DNA from: Oscillospiraceae bacterium
GTDB lineage: Bacteria; Bacillota; Clostridia; Oscillospirales; Ruminococcaceae
Assembly: GCA_029005335.1 (NCBI GenBank)
Contig: JAQXFT010000102.1
Coordinates: 1-9,211 of the forward strand
Direction of reading: 5' to 3'
Length of the DNA stretch: 9,211 nucleotides
Shown here: one piece after another, positions 1 to 7,208 of the stretch
Numbering within the stretch: the first letter of the stretch is position 1
Layout: every line of letters begins with the position of its first letter
Notes under the pieces: generated by a model
What the model was told of the DNA's origin: nothing
The model's input: the letters and a program-made list of their open reading frames with translations, nothing else
Database searches by the model: none
Program-made: the position numbers and the translations under genes

Positions 1-14
1 ACAGGCAAACGATA

Positions 15-33
15 ATATGATATCTTATCATAT
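15..33. repeat. AT-rich inverted repeat (possible operator or 5' UTR hairpin)
   Basis: The arms ATATGATA and TATCATAT are a perfect 8-bp inverted repeat around a 3-base centre (TCT). The repeat lies about 17 to 35 bases downstream of the -10 box of the leftward promoter at 50-78, so roughly +10 to +28 of its predicted transcript. That position would suit an operator for a dimeric repressor or a weak 5' leader hairpin. The region is very AT-rich, so chance is a real alternative. Confidence 0.4.
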
Positions 34-49
34 CTATTTTATTATTTAT

Positions 50-78
50 ATAATATCACATATTCTTTTTATTGTCAA
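50..78 (-). promoter_or_regulatory. Strong SigA-type promoter reading leftward out of the window
   Basis: On the minus strand the sequence shows a perfect -35 box TTGACA (78-73), a 17-base spacer and a -10 box TATTAT (55-50). A TG one base before the -10 box gives an extended -10 element. Transcription would start near position 43 and leave the window at its left edge, so the gene it serves is not visible. It lies downstream of addA on the same strand, past two stem-loops, and so probably begins a separate transcription unit. It may belong to a mobile element whose end is the adjacent hairpin at 98-119. Confidence 0.7.
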
Positions 79-80
79 TA

Positions 81-135
81 GTGGGGACGCAATTCATCCC
101 CCACCTAAAGAGGTGGGGGTCTTCTTGCTGAAAAT
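81..135. mobile_element. Possible end or remnant of an IS200/IS605-type (TnpB) element
   Basis: The plus strand shows a 9-bp perfect stem, CCCCCACCT (98-106) and AGGTGGGGG (111-119), closed by the tetraloop AAAG. It is flanked by GCAA plus TTCATC on the left and TCTTC plus TTGC on the right, so GCAA (89-92) can also pair with TTGC (125-128). From memory, a hairpin set between AATTCATC and TTCTTGC is typical of the ends of IS200/IS605-family elements with tnpB, where it also forms the end of the omega RNA scaffold. No transposase is visible: the body would lie left of the window or be lost. The adjacent leftward promoter fits a left end, whereas the motif's usual orientation fits a right end, so I cannot say which. 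An ordinary terminator hairpin remains possible. Confidence 0.45.
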
Positions 136-147
136 GATAAATCAGAT

Positions 148-186
148 GGCGGAGATTAAAGTTAATCTCCGCCGTATTGCTTTTTT
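148..186. terminator. Stem-loop terminator downstream of addA, possibly bidirectional
   Basis: GGCGGAGATTAA (148-159) and TTAATCTCCGCC (162-173) form a perfect 12-bp inverted repeat, extendable by two weaker pairs (A146-T175 and T147-G174). It begins 20 bases after the addA stop codon. In the addA direction the stem is followed only by a loosely U-rich stretch (about 147-130). In the plus direction it is followed by six T residues at 181-186. It therefore probably ends the addBA transcript and may also stop rightward transcription from running antisense into addA. Stem strength is clear; efficiency in each direction is inferred. Confidence 0.65.
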
Positions 187-192
187 AAAAGA

Positions 193-3100
193 TTATAATT
201 TTATTGTCCTTGCAAGTTCAGTGGAGTATATAAGAACCTCTTTTACAGGCTTTTTATATATAATTTCCACAGCGTTTTTGTATATTGAAAGCTGTCCGGA
301 GTATTTTCTTTTCAGGCTTGACTCAGATGAAGTGCGGTTGGATTTGTAGTCAACAATTACAAGTCCGTCAGGTTCATGAATAATAAGGTCTATAACACCT
401 ATAATCATACCGTCGGAGCTGAGAAAATCGGATTTTCTGATATTTTTATAATTAATTTCGTTTGCCTGAATCATAAATTCTCTTTCACGTTCTGTTCTGA
501 CTGCTGATTTTATTCGTTTAAAGAGAGGGGAATTGAGAAAAGCTCTGACGGGTTCACGTGGAAGAAGCTCTGCTTCGCTTTCAGTGAAGTAATTTTTATC
601 AACCATATTCTGTATTTCGTCCTCAATGTCGGATACATCAATGGAGAAGTCGAAGAATTGCAGGAATTTATGAATAATTGTACCTCTTTCCGTACCGGTC
701 TGATTATCCTGATTCTGAAGCATAAATTCAGGTTGTTTCAGAGTAATTTCTCCGGAGTCATTTTCATCTGAGATTAATTGGGTTACGGACATTTTAGACG
801 GGATTTCCGAGCGTGAGAGGTTATAGGAGAAATTCATAATATTCCGCAGTCTTTCAACAGCTTCCGGACTGGCTTCAGGTATGGAATCCCGTGGAATTTC
901 TTCGGAAGTCTTTTTTATATCCGATTCGGAAAATAAGGATATACTGAAAAGGTCATCACTGAAAAGAACCGGACTTTCGATTTCAAGATTGAGAGTGCTG
1001 TTTATTCCGGAAAATTTTTCGTGTACAAAAAGTGTAAGCCAAATCCATTCACCGAGACTTTCTGCAAACGGAGCAGTTTTAACTATACTGAAATTATTTT
1101 TTGCGAGATGATTATTAGCAAGATTGGTTAATTTTTCTGCATATTTTTTATTTATCGGCAGAGATATAAAAAGCTTTTGTTTAGCTCTGGTGAGAGCAAC
1201 ATATAAAAGGCGAAGCTCCTCACTTTTTTTCTTTTCCTCTGCGGAGGTATAAAGAATTTCAAATGGGAGAGTTTTTATGCTGGTCATAGTTTCAGGATAA
1301 TTCAGCTTGAATCCTATAGTATTTTCCGGACTGCAGATAACAGTTTTCTTATTATCTTTAAGAATTTCAGAATCTGTTCTTACAAGAAATATAAAAGGAT
1401 ATTCCAGACCCTTTGACTTGTGTATTGTTTTTATGGATACGAAATTTTCTGATACCGCACTTATTTTTCCCTGAGGAAGGTCTGAATCACTTGACTGTAT
1501 TGATTCTATATAACGCAGAAATCCTGAAAGACCTCCGGTATTTTCAAGGCTTGCATTCTGTTCATAGCCCTTTGCATACTGAATAAGCATACGGAGATTG
1601 GCTTTTTTCTTTTCGCCGTCTATGAACTGCTGCATTATTGAAAGAAAGTCAGTGGAGTCATAGATTTCCTCTATAAGCTCTTCAATACTGTGTGTGACAG
1701 AATAATTGCGGAAGCCTCTGATAGTATCTCTGAATACTATGCACTTGTTTCTGACAGCTTCAGGTATATCATATTGATTTTCGCAGACATTCTGAATATT
1801 TACATATATTGAAGTATTTTTGTCAAAGGCTCTTATTTCGGCGATTTCCTGAGCAGTAAACATAAACATAGGTGACATCATAACAGCAGTTGCCGGAATA
1901 TCAAGAAGCGGATTATCTATTATTCTGAGAATATCAAGAAGTATGGATATTTCCCTTGATTTGAGATAACCTGTTTTTTCTTCGCCACGTGCATATATGC
2001 CACGTCTTTTAAGGGATTCTATAAAGGCTGAGGAAAATTTAGTTTTTCTTGTAAGGATACAGAAATCCTTAGGTTCACAAGGTCTTGTTTTTCCGTCTTT
2101 AAGATTTACTTCATATCCGCCTTTAATCATTCCGGCAATTTTTTCGGCTATACATTCAGATTCAGCCGTAACAGTTTCCTTTTGTATTATACGGGGGTGA
2201 TTATTGTCGTCATCTTCGATGTCATCAGGTTTGTCATTGTCCTTGATGATTATAATTTCGGGCTTCCTTCGTGGGTCGGGAGAGGGATATTCGCTTTCTG
2301 CACCGAAATAAAGCTTTTCGTCGTCGTCATATTCAATATCTCCGCATTTTTCTGACATAAGGTTTGAAAAGATATAGTTTACATAGTTTATTGTTTCCGG
2401 AGAGCTTCTGAAATTTCTGTTCAGGAATACTGAAACATTTTTTGCATCTGGATTTTCAGTATAAGGGACAGACGATTTAAGAGTATTTATAAAATTATCA
2501 GGGTTTGCGAGTCTGAACCGGTATATAGATTGCTTTACATCTCCTACGAGAAAAACATTGTCTCCGTATGTACCTTTTTCCGGAGTGAAATTTTTTGAAA
2601 GAAGCTTAAAAATCAAATCCTGTTTGTCGTTGGAGTCCTGATATTCGTCAATCATAATAATTTCATATTTTTCCGAAAGCTCCTTTGCAAGCGGAGACTG
2701 GATTATTCTTCCGTTTTCGTCAATATCTGAGAGCATATTTATAACGAGCTTTTCACCGTCATCAAAAGAGATTGCATTTTTCTGACATTTAGCCTTCCAG
2801 AATATGCGGTAGAAATCGAGCAGAATTTCATGGACTGCGGAAAATACTTCAGCAGTATCCTTTATATCGTCCTTTATATATGATATATTTTTAACATAGT
2901 TTGACGCTGTTTTTTTGTATTGCTCACGGTTTTCCGCATATTCGGGACATATATCCCTGATGCCTTTTATCAGGTTTTTGAAGGAGATTTCAGGAATAAA
3001 ATTGCCTTTAAGGGATTTTATACAGCTGTTTATGACATCAATATCATCTTCGCACTGATTTGTTATATTTGTCAGTGGCTTTGTATCAAGGCTGTATTTT

Positions 3101-3807
3101 AAATTTGACTGTATCAGATTGCGGTTTTGCAGGGCGAGACTGAGAGCGTTATTTAATTCACGTTCATATTTCTGAATAAATTGTCTGTAGTATACTGAAT
3201 TTTCGGGATTGGGATTTTTCAGTTCCTTTTCGGTATTGTCAAGCCATGCCTCACGGCTGGGGAGGGATTCAAGAAATGTTATTATTTCTTTCATGACGTC
3301 TTTAATACCGCTGTCATCTTTCAGGCAGAATCTGTCATAGAGGAGATTGTATTTCTGGGCTTCAGATTTGCTCCAGAGTTCAAGGGTATCATCTATAGCC
3401 TGATTTTTCATTACTTCTTCCTTAGTACCCTCAAGTATCGTAAATCCTGAGGTTATATCAAGCTGTTCAGCGTTGTTTCTTATTATGTCAAAGCAGAATG
3501 AATTAATAGTTGAGATTTTGGCATTCTGGAAAAGGGTGTATTGTTTAAGCAGAAACCGGCTGTCGGAGCTTTTGCTGATTTCCTCCTGAAGCTTCAGATT
3601 CAGTCTCTGCCTGAGTTCAGATGCAGCATCATTTGTAAAGGTTACTATTATTATTTTGTCTGCCGGTATGCGGTTTTTTTCGTCTGTAATCTGTCTTATT
3701 ACTCTTTCGACCAGTACAGCAGTTTTACCGCTTCCAGCCGCCGCTGATACGATTACGGAGCGTCCGGAAGAGTTTATAGCATCAAGCTGTTGAGATGTCC
3801 AGGGCAT
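193..3807 (-). CDS. addA: AddA, helicase-nuclease subunit of the AddAB recombination complex
   Basis: Cytoplasmic motor subunit of AddAB. It unwinds DNA from double-strand ends 3' to 5' with ATP and cuts one strand, preparing 3' tails for RecA. At 1204 residues it is close to B. subtilis AddA. Superfamily 1A motifs appear in order: Q-motif WTSQQ (3-7), Walker A AAAGSGKT (22-29, K28), motif Ia (53-69), motif II IDEYQD (386-391), motif III VGDVKQSIYRFR (421-432), motif IV NRNFRS (463-468), motif V TIHKSKGLE (794-802) and motif VI LLYVALTRAK (867-876). The C-terminal RecB-type nuclease has H1046, D1140 (GVIDLI), D1153 and K1155 (DYKSNR) and Q1172, so both activities look intact. A very acidic variable stretch lies at about 523-537. 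The ATG is 7 bases after the addB stop. Its ribosome site AAAAGGAG (3818-3825) sits in the last codons of addB, implying co-transcription and probable translational coupling. Confidence 0.97.
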   Translation of the reverse strand: MPWTSQQLDAINSSGRSVIVSAAAGSGKTAVLVERVIRQITDEKNRIPADKIIIVTFTNDAASELRQRLNLKLQEEISKSSDSRFLLKQYTLFQNAKISTINSFCFDIIRNNAEQLDITSGFTILEGTKEEVMKNQAIDDTLELWSKSEAQKYNLLYDRFCLKDDSGIKDVMKEIITFLESLPSREAWLDNTEKELKNPNPENSVYYRQFIQKYERELNNALSLALQNRNLIQSNLKYSLDTKPLTNITNQCEDDIDVINSCIKSLKGNFIPEISFKNLIKGIRDICPEYAENREQYKKTASNYVKNISYIKDDIKDTAEVFSAVHEILLDFYRIFWKAKCQKNAISFDDGEKLVINMLSDIDENGRIIQSPLAKELSEKYEIIMIDEYQDSNDKQDLIFKLLSKNFTPEKGTYGDNVFLVGDVKQSIYRFRLANPDNFINTLKSSVPYTENPDAKNVSVFLNRNFRSSPETINYVNYIFSNLMSEKCGDIEYDDDEKLYFGAESEYPSPDPRRKPEIIIIKDNDKPDDIEDDDNNHPRIIQKETVTAESECIAEKIAGMIKGGYEVNLKDGKTRPCEPKDFCILTRKTKFSSAFIESLKRRGIYARGEEKTGYLKSREISILLDILRIIDNPLLDIPATAVMMSPMFMFTAQEIAEIRAFDKNTSIYVNIQNVCENQYDIPEAVRNKCIVFRDTIRGFRNYSVTHSIEELIEEIYDSTDFLSIMQQFIDGEKKKANLRMLIQYAKGYEQNASLENTGGLSGFLRYIESIQSSDSDLPQGKISAVSENFVSIKTIHKSKGLEYPFIFLVRTDSEILKDNKKTVICSPENTIGFKLNYPETMTSIKTLPFEILYTSAEEKKKSEELRLLYVALTRAKQKLFISLPINKKYAEKLTNLANNHLAKNNFSIVKTAPFAESLGEWIWLTLFVHEKFSGINSTLNLEIESPVLFSDDLFSISLFSESDIKKTSEEIPRDSIPEASPEAVERLRNIMNFSYNLSRSEIPSKMSVTQLISDENDSGEITLKQPEFMLQNQDNQTGTERGTIIHKFLQFFDFSIDVSDIEDEIQNMVDKNYFTESEAELLPREPVRAFLNSPLFKRIKSAVRTEREREFMIQANEINYKNIRKSDFLSSDGMIIGVIDLIIHEPDGLVIVDYKSNRTSSESSLKRKYSGQLSIYKNAVEIIYKKPVKEVLIYSTELARTIKL

Positions 3808-3814
3808 GGTTTAA

Positions 3815-6800
3815 TCACTCCTTTTCGTTTGTTTTGTCGGTATCATCAAAAATTCTATCGATTTCGTCTGATATATTGCTTCCGTCATGACTTTTGAATA
3901 TATCTCCGCATATATCGGAAAATTCACAGTATTCGCAGGCATTTATTTTTTTATTTATAAGTGGGTCAATGCTTATATCCCCGTTATAAAGTGAGTTATT
4001 CATCTGTATGAGCTTGTTTTCAGAGAATCTGAGAAGCTCATCAATCTGCTTTCCGCTGAACGGAAGTACAGGCGGTGATTTTTTATCGGTGTTTACATAA
4101 GTTTTTTTACCGCTTTTATCCATAGCCTCTATTATATCAGAATCATTTCTTGCAATTCCCCTGAATTTCAGACCGGAGCTTATATTTAAGGGCTTTGCTT
4201 CAGCTCTTGATTTTGCAGTCGGATATGATATCGTAAGCATAGCATACAGCATTCCGGCAGGAATATAGTTTTTGAATTTTCCGTTCTGGATTACGGCGAG
4301 CATATAAAGAAGCATCTGCATATTTATTCCGTTGTCTATAAAGAGCTTTTCAATAGTTTTCCGGGAAGATTTGTAATCGATAATTCTGATATATTTTTTT
4401 CCGTCCTCAGCCTGATAGGTATCTATTCTGTCGATAGTTCCGGTAAATATTATATTTCCGTTATTTCCCTTTATATTCAGCGGAGAGAGTGTTTTATCGT
4501 CCATAAGGTTGGCTTCGAGAGCAGAGGGTACAAAATCCGTATTTTTAAGTTCAAGCTGAAAGTGCATAGCTACAATAAGTATCTGCTCAATAATTTTGCT
4601 GAATATAAATTCAGCTCTGGAATCCTCCTTGAAATTGCTTTTGAAGGTCTGTTCCTTATAGGCTGTACATTCATCAGCAATTATTTTCCGGATTTGCTCT
4701 TCGGACATATCTATAAATTCGGGATTCTTTTCAGAAAGCAGTTTGCAGAAGCAGTTGTGACGTAAAGTACCCCAGTCCATAACATTCATTTCAATTTTTT
4801 TACGCTGTTTAAGATTAAGACAGTACTGGCAGAAATATCTGAAATGGCATTTGCTGTAGGTTTCAAATTTTGTATTTGAGAGATAGAAGTTGTGAAAATC
4901 GACAAGCCTGTCAAGTACACTCCGGTCGGAAAGGGTGTAGTTTATACCCTGAGGATTTATTTTATAGACATAGTCTATTTTCGGCTTATAGTCCGGATTT
5001 TCTTCGAGAACTGTTTTTATTGCCTTTATTTCTGAAGATGAATTTTTTTTGTTCTGCATGAGATGATAGTATGCTGATTTCGGGGTAACAGCATAGAAAT
5101 CCTCTTTTATCTCCGATTCATGCCTTACAGGATTACTATTCAGGGGGAACATCTTTTCAATATTTTCAATTACCTGAGAGCGGTATATTCCCTGACCGTC
5201 AAGGCTTGTAAGGGAATATGAGATATAAAGCTTTTCCGAGGCTGAGGAAAGAGCCTTATATGAAGCAAGTCTTGCATTTGAGATAAAATTTACGGTTGAT
5301 TTGTTTTTGTTGAAGCCCTCTGCGGAAAGCTTTTCACGTTCATCATTTGAAAAGAGTCTGTCCTGAGCCGGAAGCATAGGGAAAATTCCCTCATTTACAC
5401 CGGTTATAAATACTATTTTCGGAGAGCTTAGTCTTGCTGTAAGAGCAGATGCAATTGTTATGCTGTCAAGAGTCCTTGGCGGAAGCGAATATCTTGCCTG
5501 ACTTAAAAGCTGTCTGAAAAGCATACTGAAGCTCTTTACAGATATTTCTTTTCCATAAAGAACAGAGCTTAAATCATTGAGAATATCTATAAGAAAATCC
5601 CATATTTTTTTCTGTTCACCTGCAAAGTAGGTTTCATTTCTGTTATTATAGAAGTCTATGATTTCCATTATTTTATGGTCAGCACCGGAATCCGTTATGA
5701 ACTGGTATATGTTTTTGCAGATAATTTCTGCAGTAACATTTTTTAATGAGCTTTTAAGATTTTCCAGAGGAATTATAACCTTCTGCCTTATTTTCTCACA
5801 TTCGAGAAATTCCTCAGTATCGGAGCTTTTATCATCAGGAATAAAGGTATCAAGCCATTTTTTACCCTTTATACTCCATTTGTAGCAGAAGTTTTCAAGC
5901 CTTGAAATCTCTGTAAGCTCAATTCCGGCAAGTCCCGTTTTAAGATATTTAAGTATGGCTTCTGTATTGAATGTATCTGATGATACAATATCCAGAAGCG
6001 AACATATGAATGTCATTATAACCGTATGGGATACATCTTTTTCCATGCTTGTGAAATATGGTATTTCATATCTCCGGCAGGCGTTTTCTATTATCGGGGC
6101 ATAGCTTTCAATATCATTTGATATTACTGCAATATCATTGTAGCTTATATCGGGATTTTCATATATAATATGCTTTATATTTGCACATATATATTCTGCC
6201 TCGCTGTAAAAGTCCCTTGCTTCAAATATGTCTGTATTTCCGGATTTCAGATTGAATGTTCCGGAGCTGTTTCTGAATATATTCCGGTTAAGGAATCTCA
6301 GGTCATCATTTTTTCCGAATCTTTTTCCGGAATCGTATACAGATATTTCATGCCTGCCACACATATTTACAATATTTCTGTATGTTCTGTTTACAGTATC
6401 AAAAAGGGTAAATTCCGGAGCATTTACATTATTAGTACGCAGACCTATATACACATTTTCTGCATCGGATATGATTTTTTCCAGCATCTGATACTGGTCT
6501 CCGGTGAAATCATCAAATTCATCTATAAATACAGTCTTTCCGGAAAAGTATCTTTTTTCGCCGGCAATATGAGCTGATTCGGTTATATCGTTCAGACTGT
6601 CCCTGAATCCGTATTCGGACATAAGTCTTTCATATTCCCTGTATACTGCTGAGATATCCTTCATTTTTTCGTGAAGTCTTCCGGAAAATTTTTCCTTTGT
6701 TTTTTCAAACATTTCAGCAGAAACTCCGGATTGTTTTATTTCGGTAATAAATTCCGACATACTTTCCGCAAAGCCGGTTTTTTTGTATTGCTTTTTATAG

Positions 6801-7135
6801 AATCCCGTATTTTCCGGCATACCGGAATATACAGAATCCAGAGCCATATTTACGATAATAGTCTTTTTATTTTCATTGGCATATTCTTTAAGGCTTCTGG
6901 TGTCACCGTATGTCCTTATAATATCCCTTGAAAGGGTCTTGAAAGAAAATCTGTCTATATTGTTGAATTTTGAAGCCCCGACAGATTTATATAAAATTTT
7001 TTCAAATTCATATGAATACTGCTCCGGAACGATAACGCATATTTTATTATTGTCATCATCAGAAAGCATTTTTATTTTATTTATAAGTGCAGTGGATTTC
7101 CCACCTCCTGCACCGCCGGTATAAAAATAAATCAT
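3815..7135 (-). CDS. addB: AddB, nuclease and iron-sulfur subunit of the AddAB complex
   Basis: Partner of AddA. In known AddAB it cuts the second strand, holds the fork and carries the Chi-recognition pocket in a degenerate helicase fold. The 1106-residue product begins MIYFYTGGAGGGKST, with Walker A at 7-14 (K13, S14) and a motif II-like IDEFDDF at 204-210. The C-terminal nuclease shows H793 (GTLRHNCF), D902 (TGTIDRID), D920 and K922 (IDYKSS) and Q940. Four cysteines match the known AddB 4Fe-4S ligands: C763 (SKCHFRYF), C1067, C1070 and C1076, the last three spaced Cys-x2-Cys-x5-Cys. I chose the ATG at 7135 because AAGGAG (7143-7148) lies 7 bases upstream and because the P-loop strand begins there. 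An in-frame ATG at 7168 would add 11 residues, but it lies inside a hairpin and I see no good ribosome site for it. First gene of the addBA pair. Confidence 0.97.
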   Translation of the reverse strand: MIYFYTGGAGGGKSTALINKIKMLSDDDNNKICVIVPEQYSYEFEKILYKSVGASKFNNIDRFSFKTLSRDIIRTYGDTRSLKEYANENKKTIIVNMALDSVYSGMPENTGFYKKQYKKTGFAESMSEFITEIKQSGVSAEMFEKTKEKFSGRLHEKMKDISAVYREYERLMSEYGFRDSLNDITESAHIAGEKRYFSGKTVFIDEFDDFTGDQYQMLEKIISDAENVYIGLRTNNVNAPEFTLFDTVNRTYRNIVNMCGRHEISVYDSGKRFGKNDDLRFLNRNIFRNSSGTFNLKSGNTDIFEARDFYSEAEYICANIKHIIYENPDISYNDIAVISNDIESYAPIIENACRRYEIPYFTSMEKDVSHTVIMTFICSLLDIVSSDTFNTEAILKYLKTGLAGIELTEISRLENFCYKWSIKGKKWLDTFIPDDKSSDTEEFLECEKIRQKVIIPLENLKSSLKNVTAEIICKNIYQFITDSGADHKIMEIIDFYNNRNETYFAGEQKKIWDFLIDILNDLSSVLYGKEISVKSFSMLFRQLLSQARYSLPPRTLDSITIASALTARLSSPKIVFITGVNEGIFPMLPAQDRLFSNDEREKLSAEGFNKNKSTVNFISNARLASYKALSSASEKLYISYSLTSLDGQGIYRSQVIENIEKMFPLNSNPVRHESEIKEDFYAVTPKSAYYHLMQNKKNSSSEIKAIKTVLEENPDYKPKIDYVYKINPQGINYTLSDRSVLDRLVDFHNFYLSNTKFETYSKCHFRYFCQYCLNLKQRKKIEMNVMDWGTLRHNCFCKLLSEKNPEFIDMSEEQIRKIIADECTAYKEQTFKSNFKEDSRAEFIFSKIIEQILIVAMHFQLELKNTDFVPSALEANLMDDKTLSPLNIKGNNGNIIFTGTIDRIDTYQAEDGKKYIRIIDYKSSRKTIEKLFIDNGINMQMLLYMLAVIQNGKFKNYIPAGMLYAMLTISYPTAKSRAEAKPLNISSGLKFRGIARNDSDIIEAMDKSGKKTYVNTDKKSPPVLPFSGKQIDELLRFSENKLIQMNNSLYNGDISIDPLINKKINACEYCEFSDICGDIFKSHDGSNISDEIDRIFDDTDKTNEKE

Positions 7136-7142
7136 TTTGAGT

Positions 7143-7148
7143 CTCCTT
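7143..7148 (-). promoter_or_regulatory. Ribosome binding site that fixes the addB start
   Basis: AAGGAG on the minus strand is followed by seven bases and then the ATG at 7135-7133. This is textbook spacing and supports the shorter AddB over the 11-residue extension starting at 7168. Confidence 0.85.
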
Positions 7149-7161
7149 ATTAAGCATAAAT

Positions 7162-7194
7162 AGGGCATACCGGAAAAGATTTCTGATATGCCCT
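7162..7194. terminator. Stem-loop between the lysozyme gene and addB
   Basis: AGGGCATA (7162-7169) and TATGCCCT (7187-7194) form a perfect 8-bp arm pair. After one C-A mismatch the pairing continues for six more pairs (7171-7176 with 7180-7185, including one G-T) around a 3-base AGA loop. This is a long, stable hairpin starting 15 bases past the lysozyme stop. In the minus direction the flank reads ATTTATGCTTAATAAGG, which lacks a proper U-tract. It may therefore be a leaky terminator, an attenuating or processing hairpin before addB, or a 3'-end stabiliser for the lysozyme mRNA. No convincing separate addB promoter is visible in this 73-base gap. Confidence 0.5.
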
Positions 7195-7208
7195 GAATCT
7201 GATTTCTA

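Noticed and set aside
1..192. CRISPR array or repeat cluster near the GC-rich hairpin
   Set aside because: The stem occurs once, with no regularly spaced copies or spacers in the window.
17..349. Plus-strand open frame of 110 codons at the left edge
   Set aside because: It crosses two stem-loops and runs antisense into the nuclease end of addA. Its composition is an AT-rich hydrophobic run and I see no ribosome site, so it is a chance frame.
6170..6577. Plus-strand open frame of 135 codons antisense to addB
   Set aside because: It lies wholly within the addB coding strand's complement and overlaps a second open frame. Its aromatic-rich make-up is typical of shadow frames, and I recognise no domain.
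193..7135. Defence-system reading of the helicase-nuclease pair
   Set aside because: Both proteins match housekeeping AddA and AddB along their full length, in the usual gene order with intact motifs and the AddB iron-sulfur ligands. There are no defence genes beside them.
7136..7168. Upstream ATG at 7168 as the addB start
   Set aside because: It would add 11 residues before the P-loop strand, lies inside the 7162-7194 hairpin and has no clear ribosome site. The ATG at 7135 has AAGGAG at 7-base spacing.
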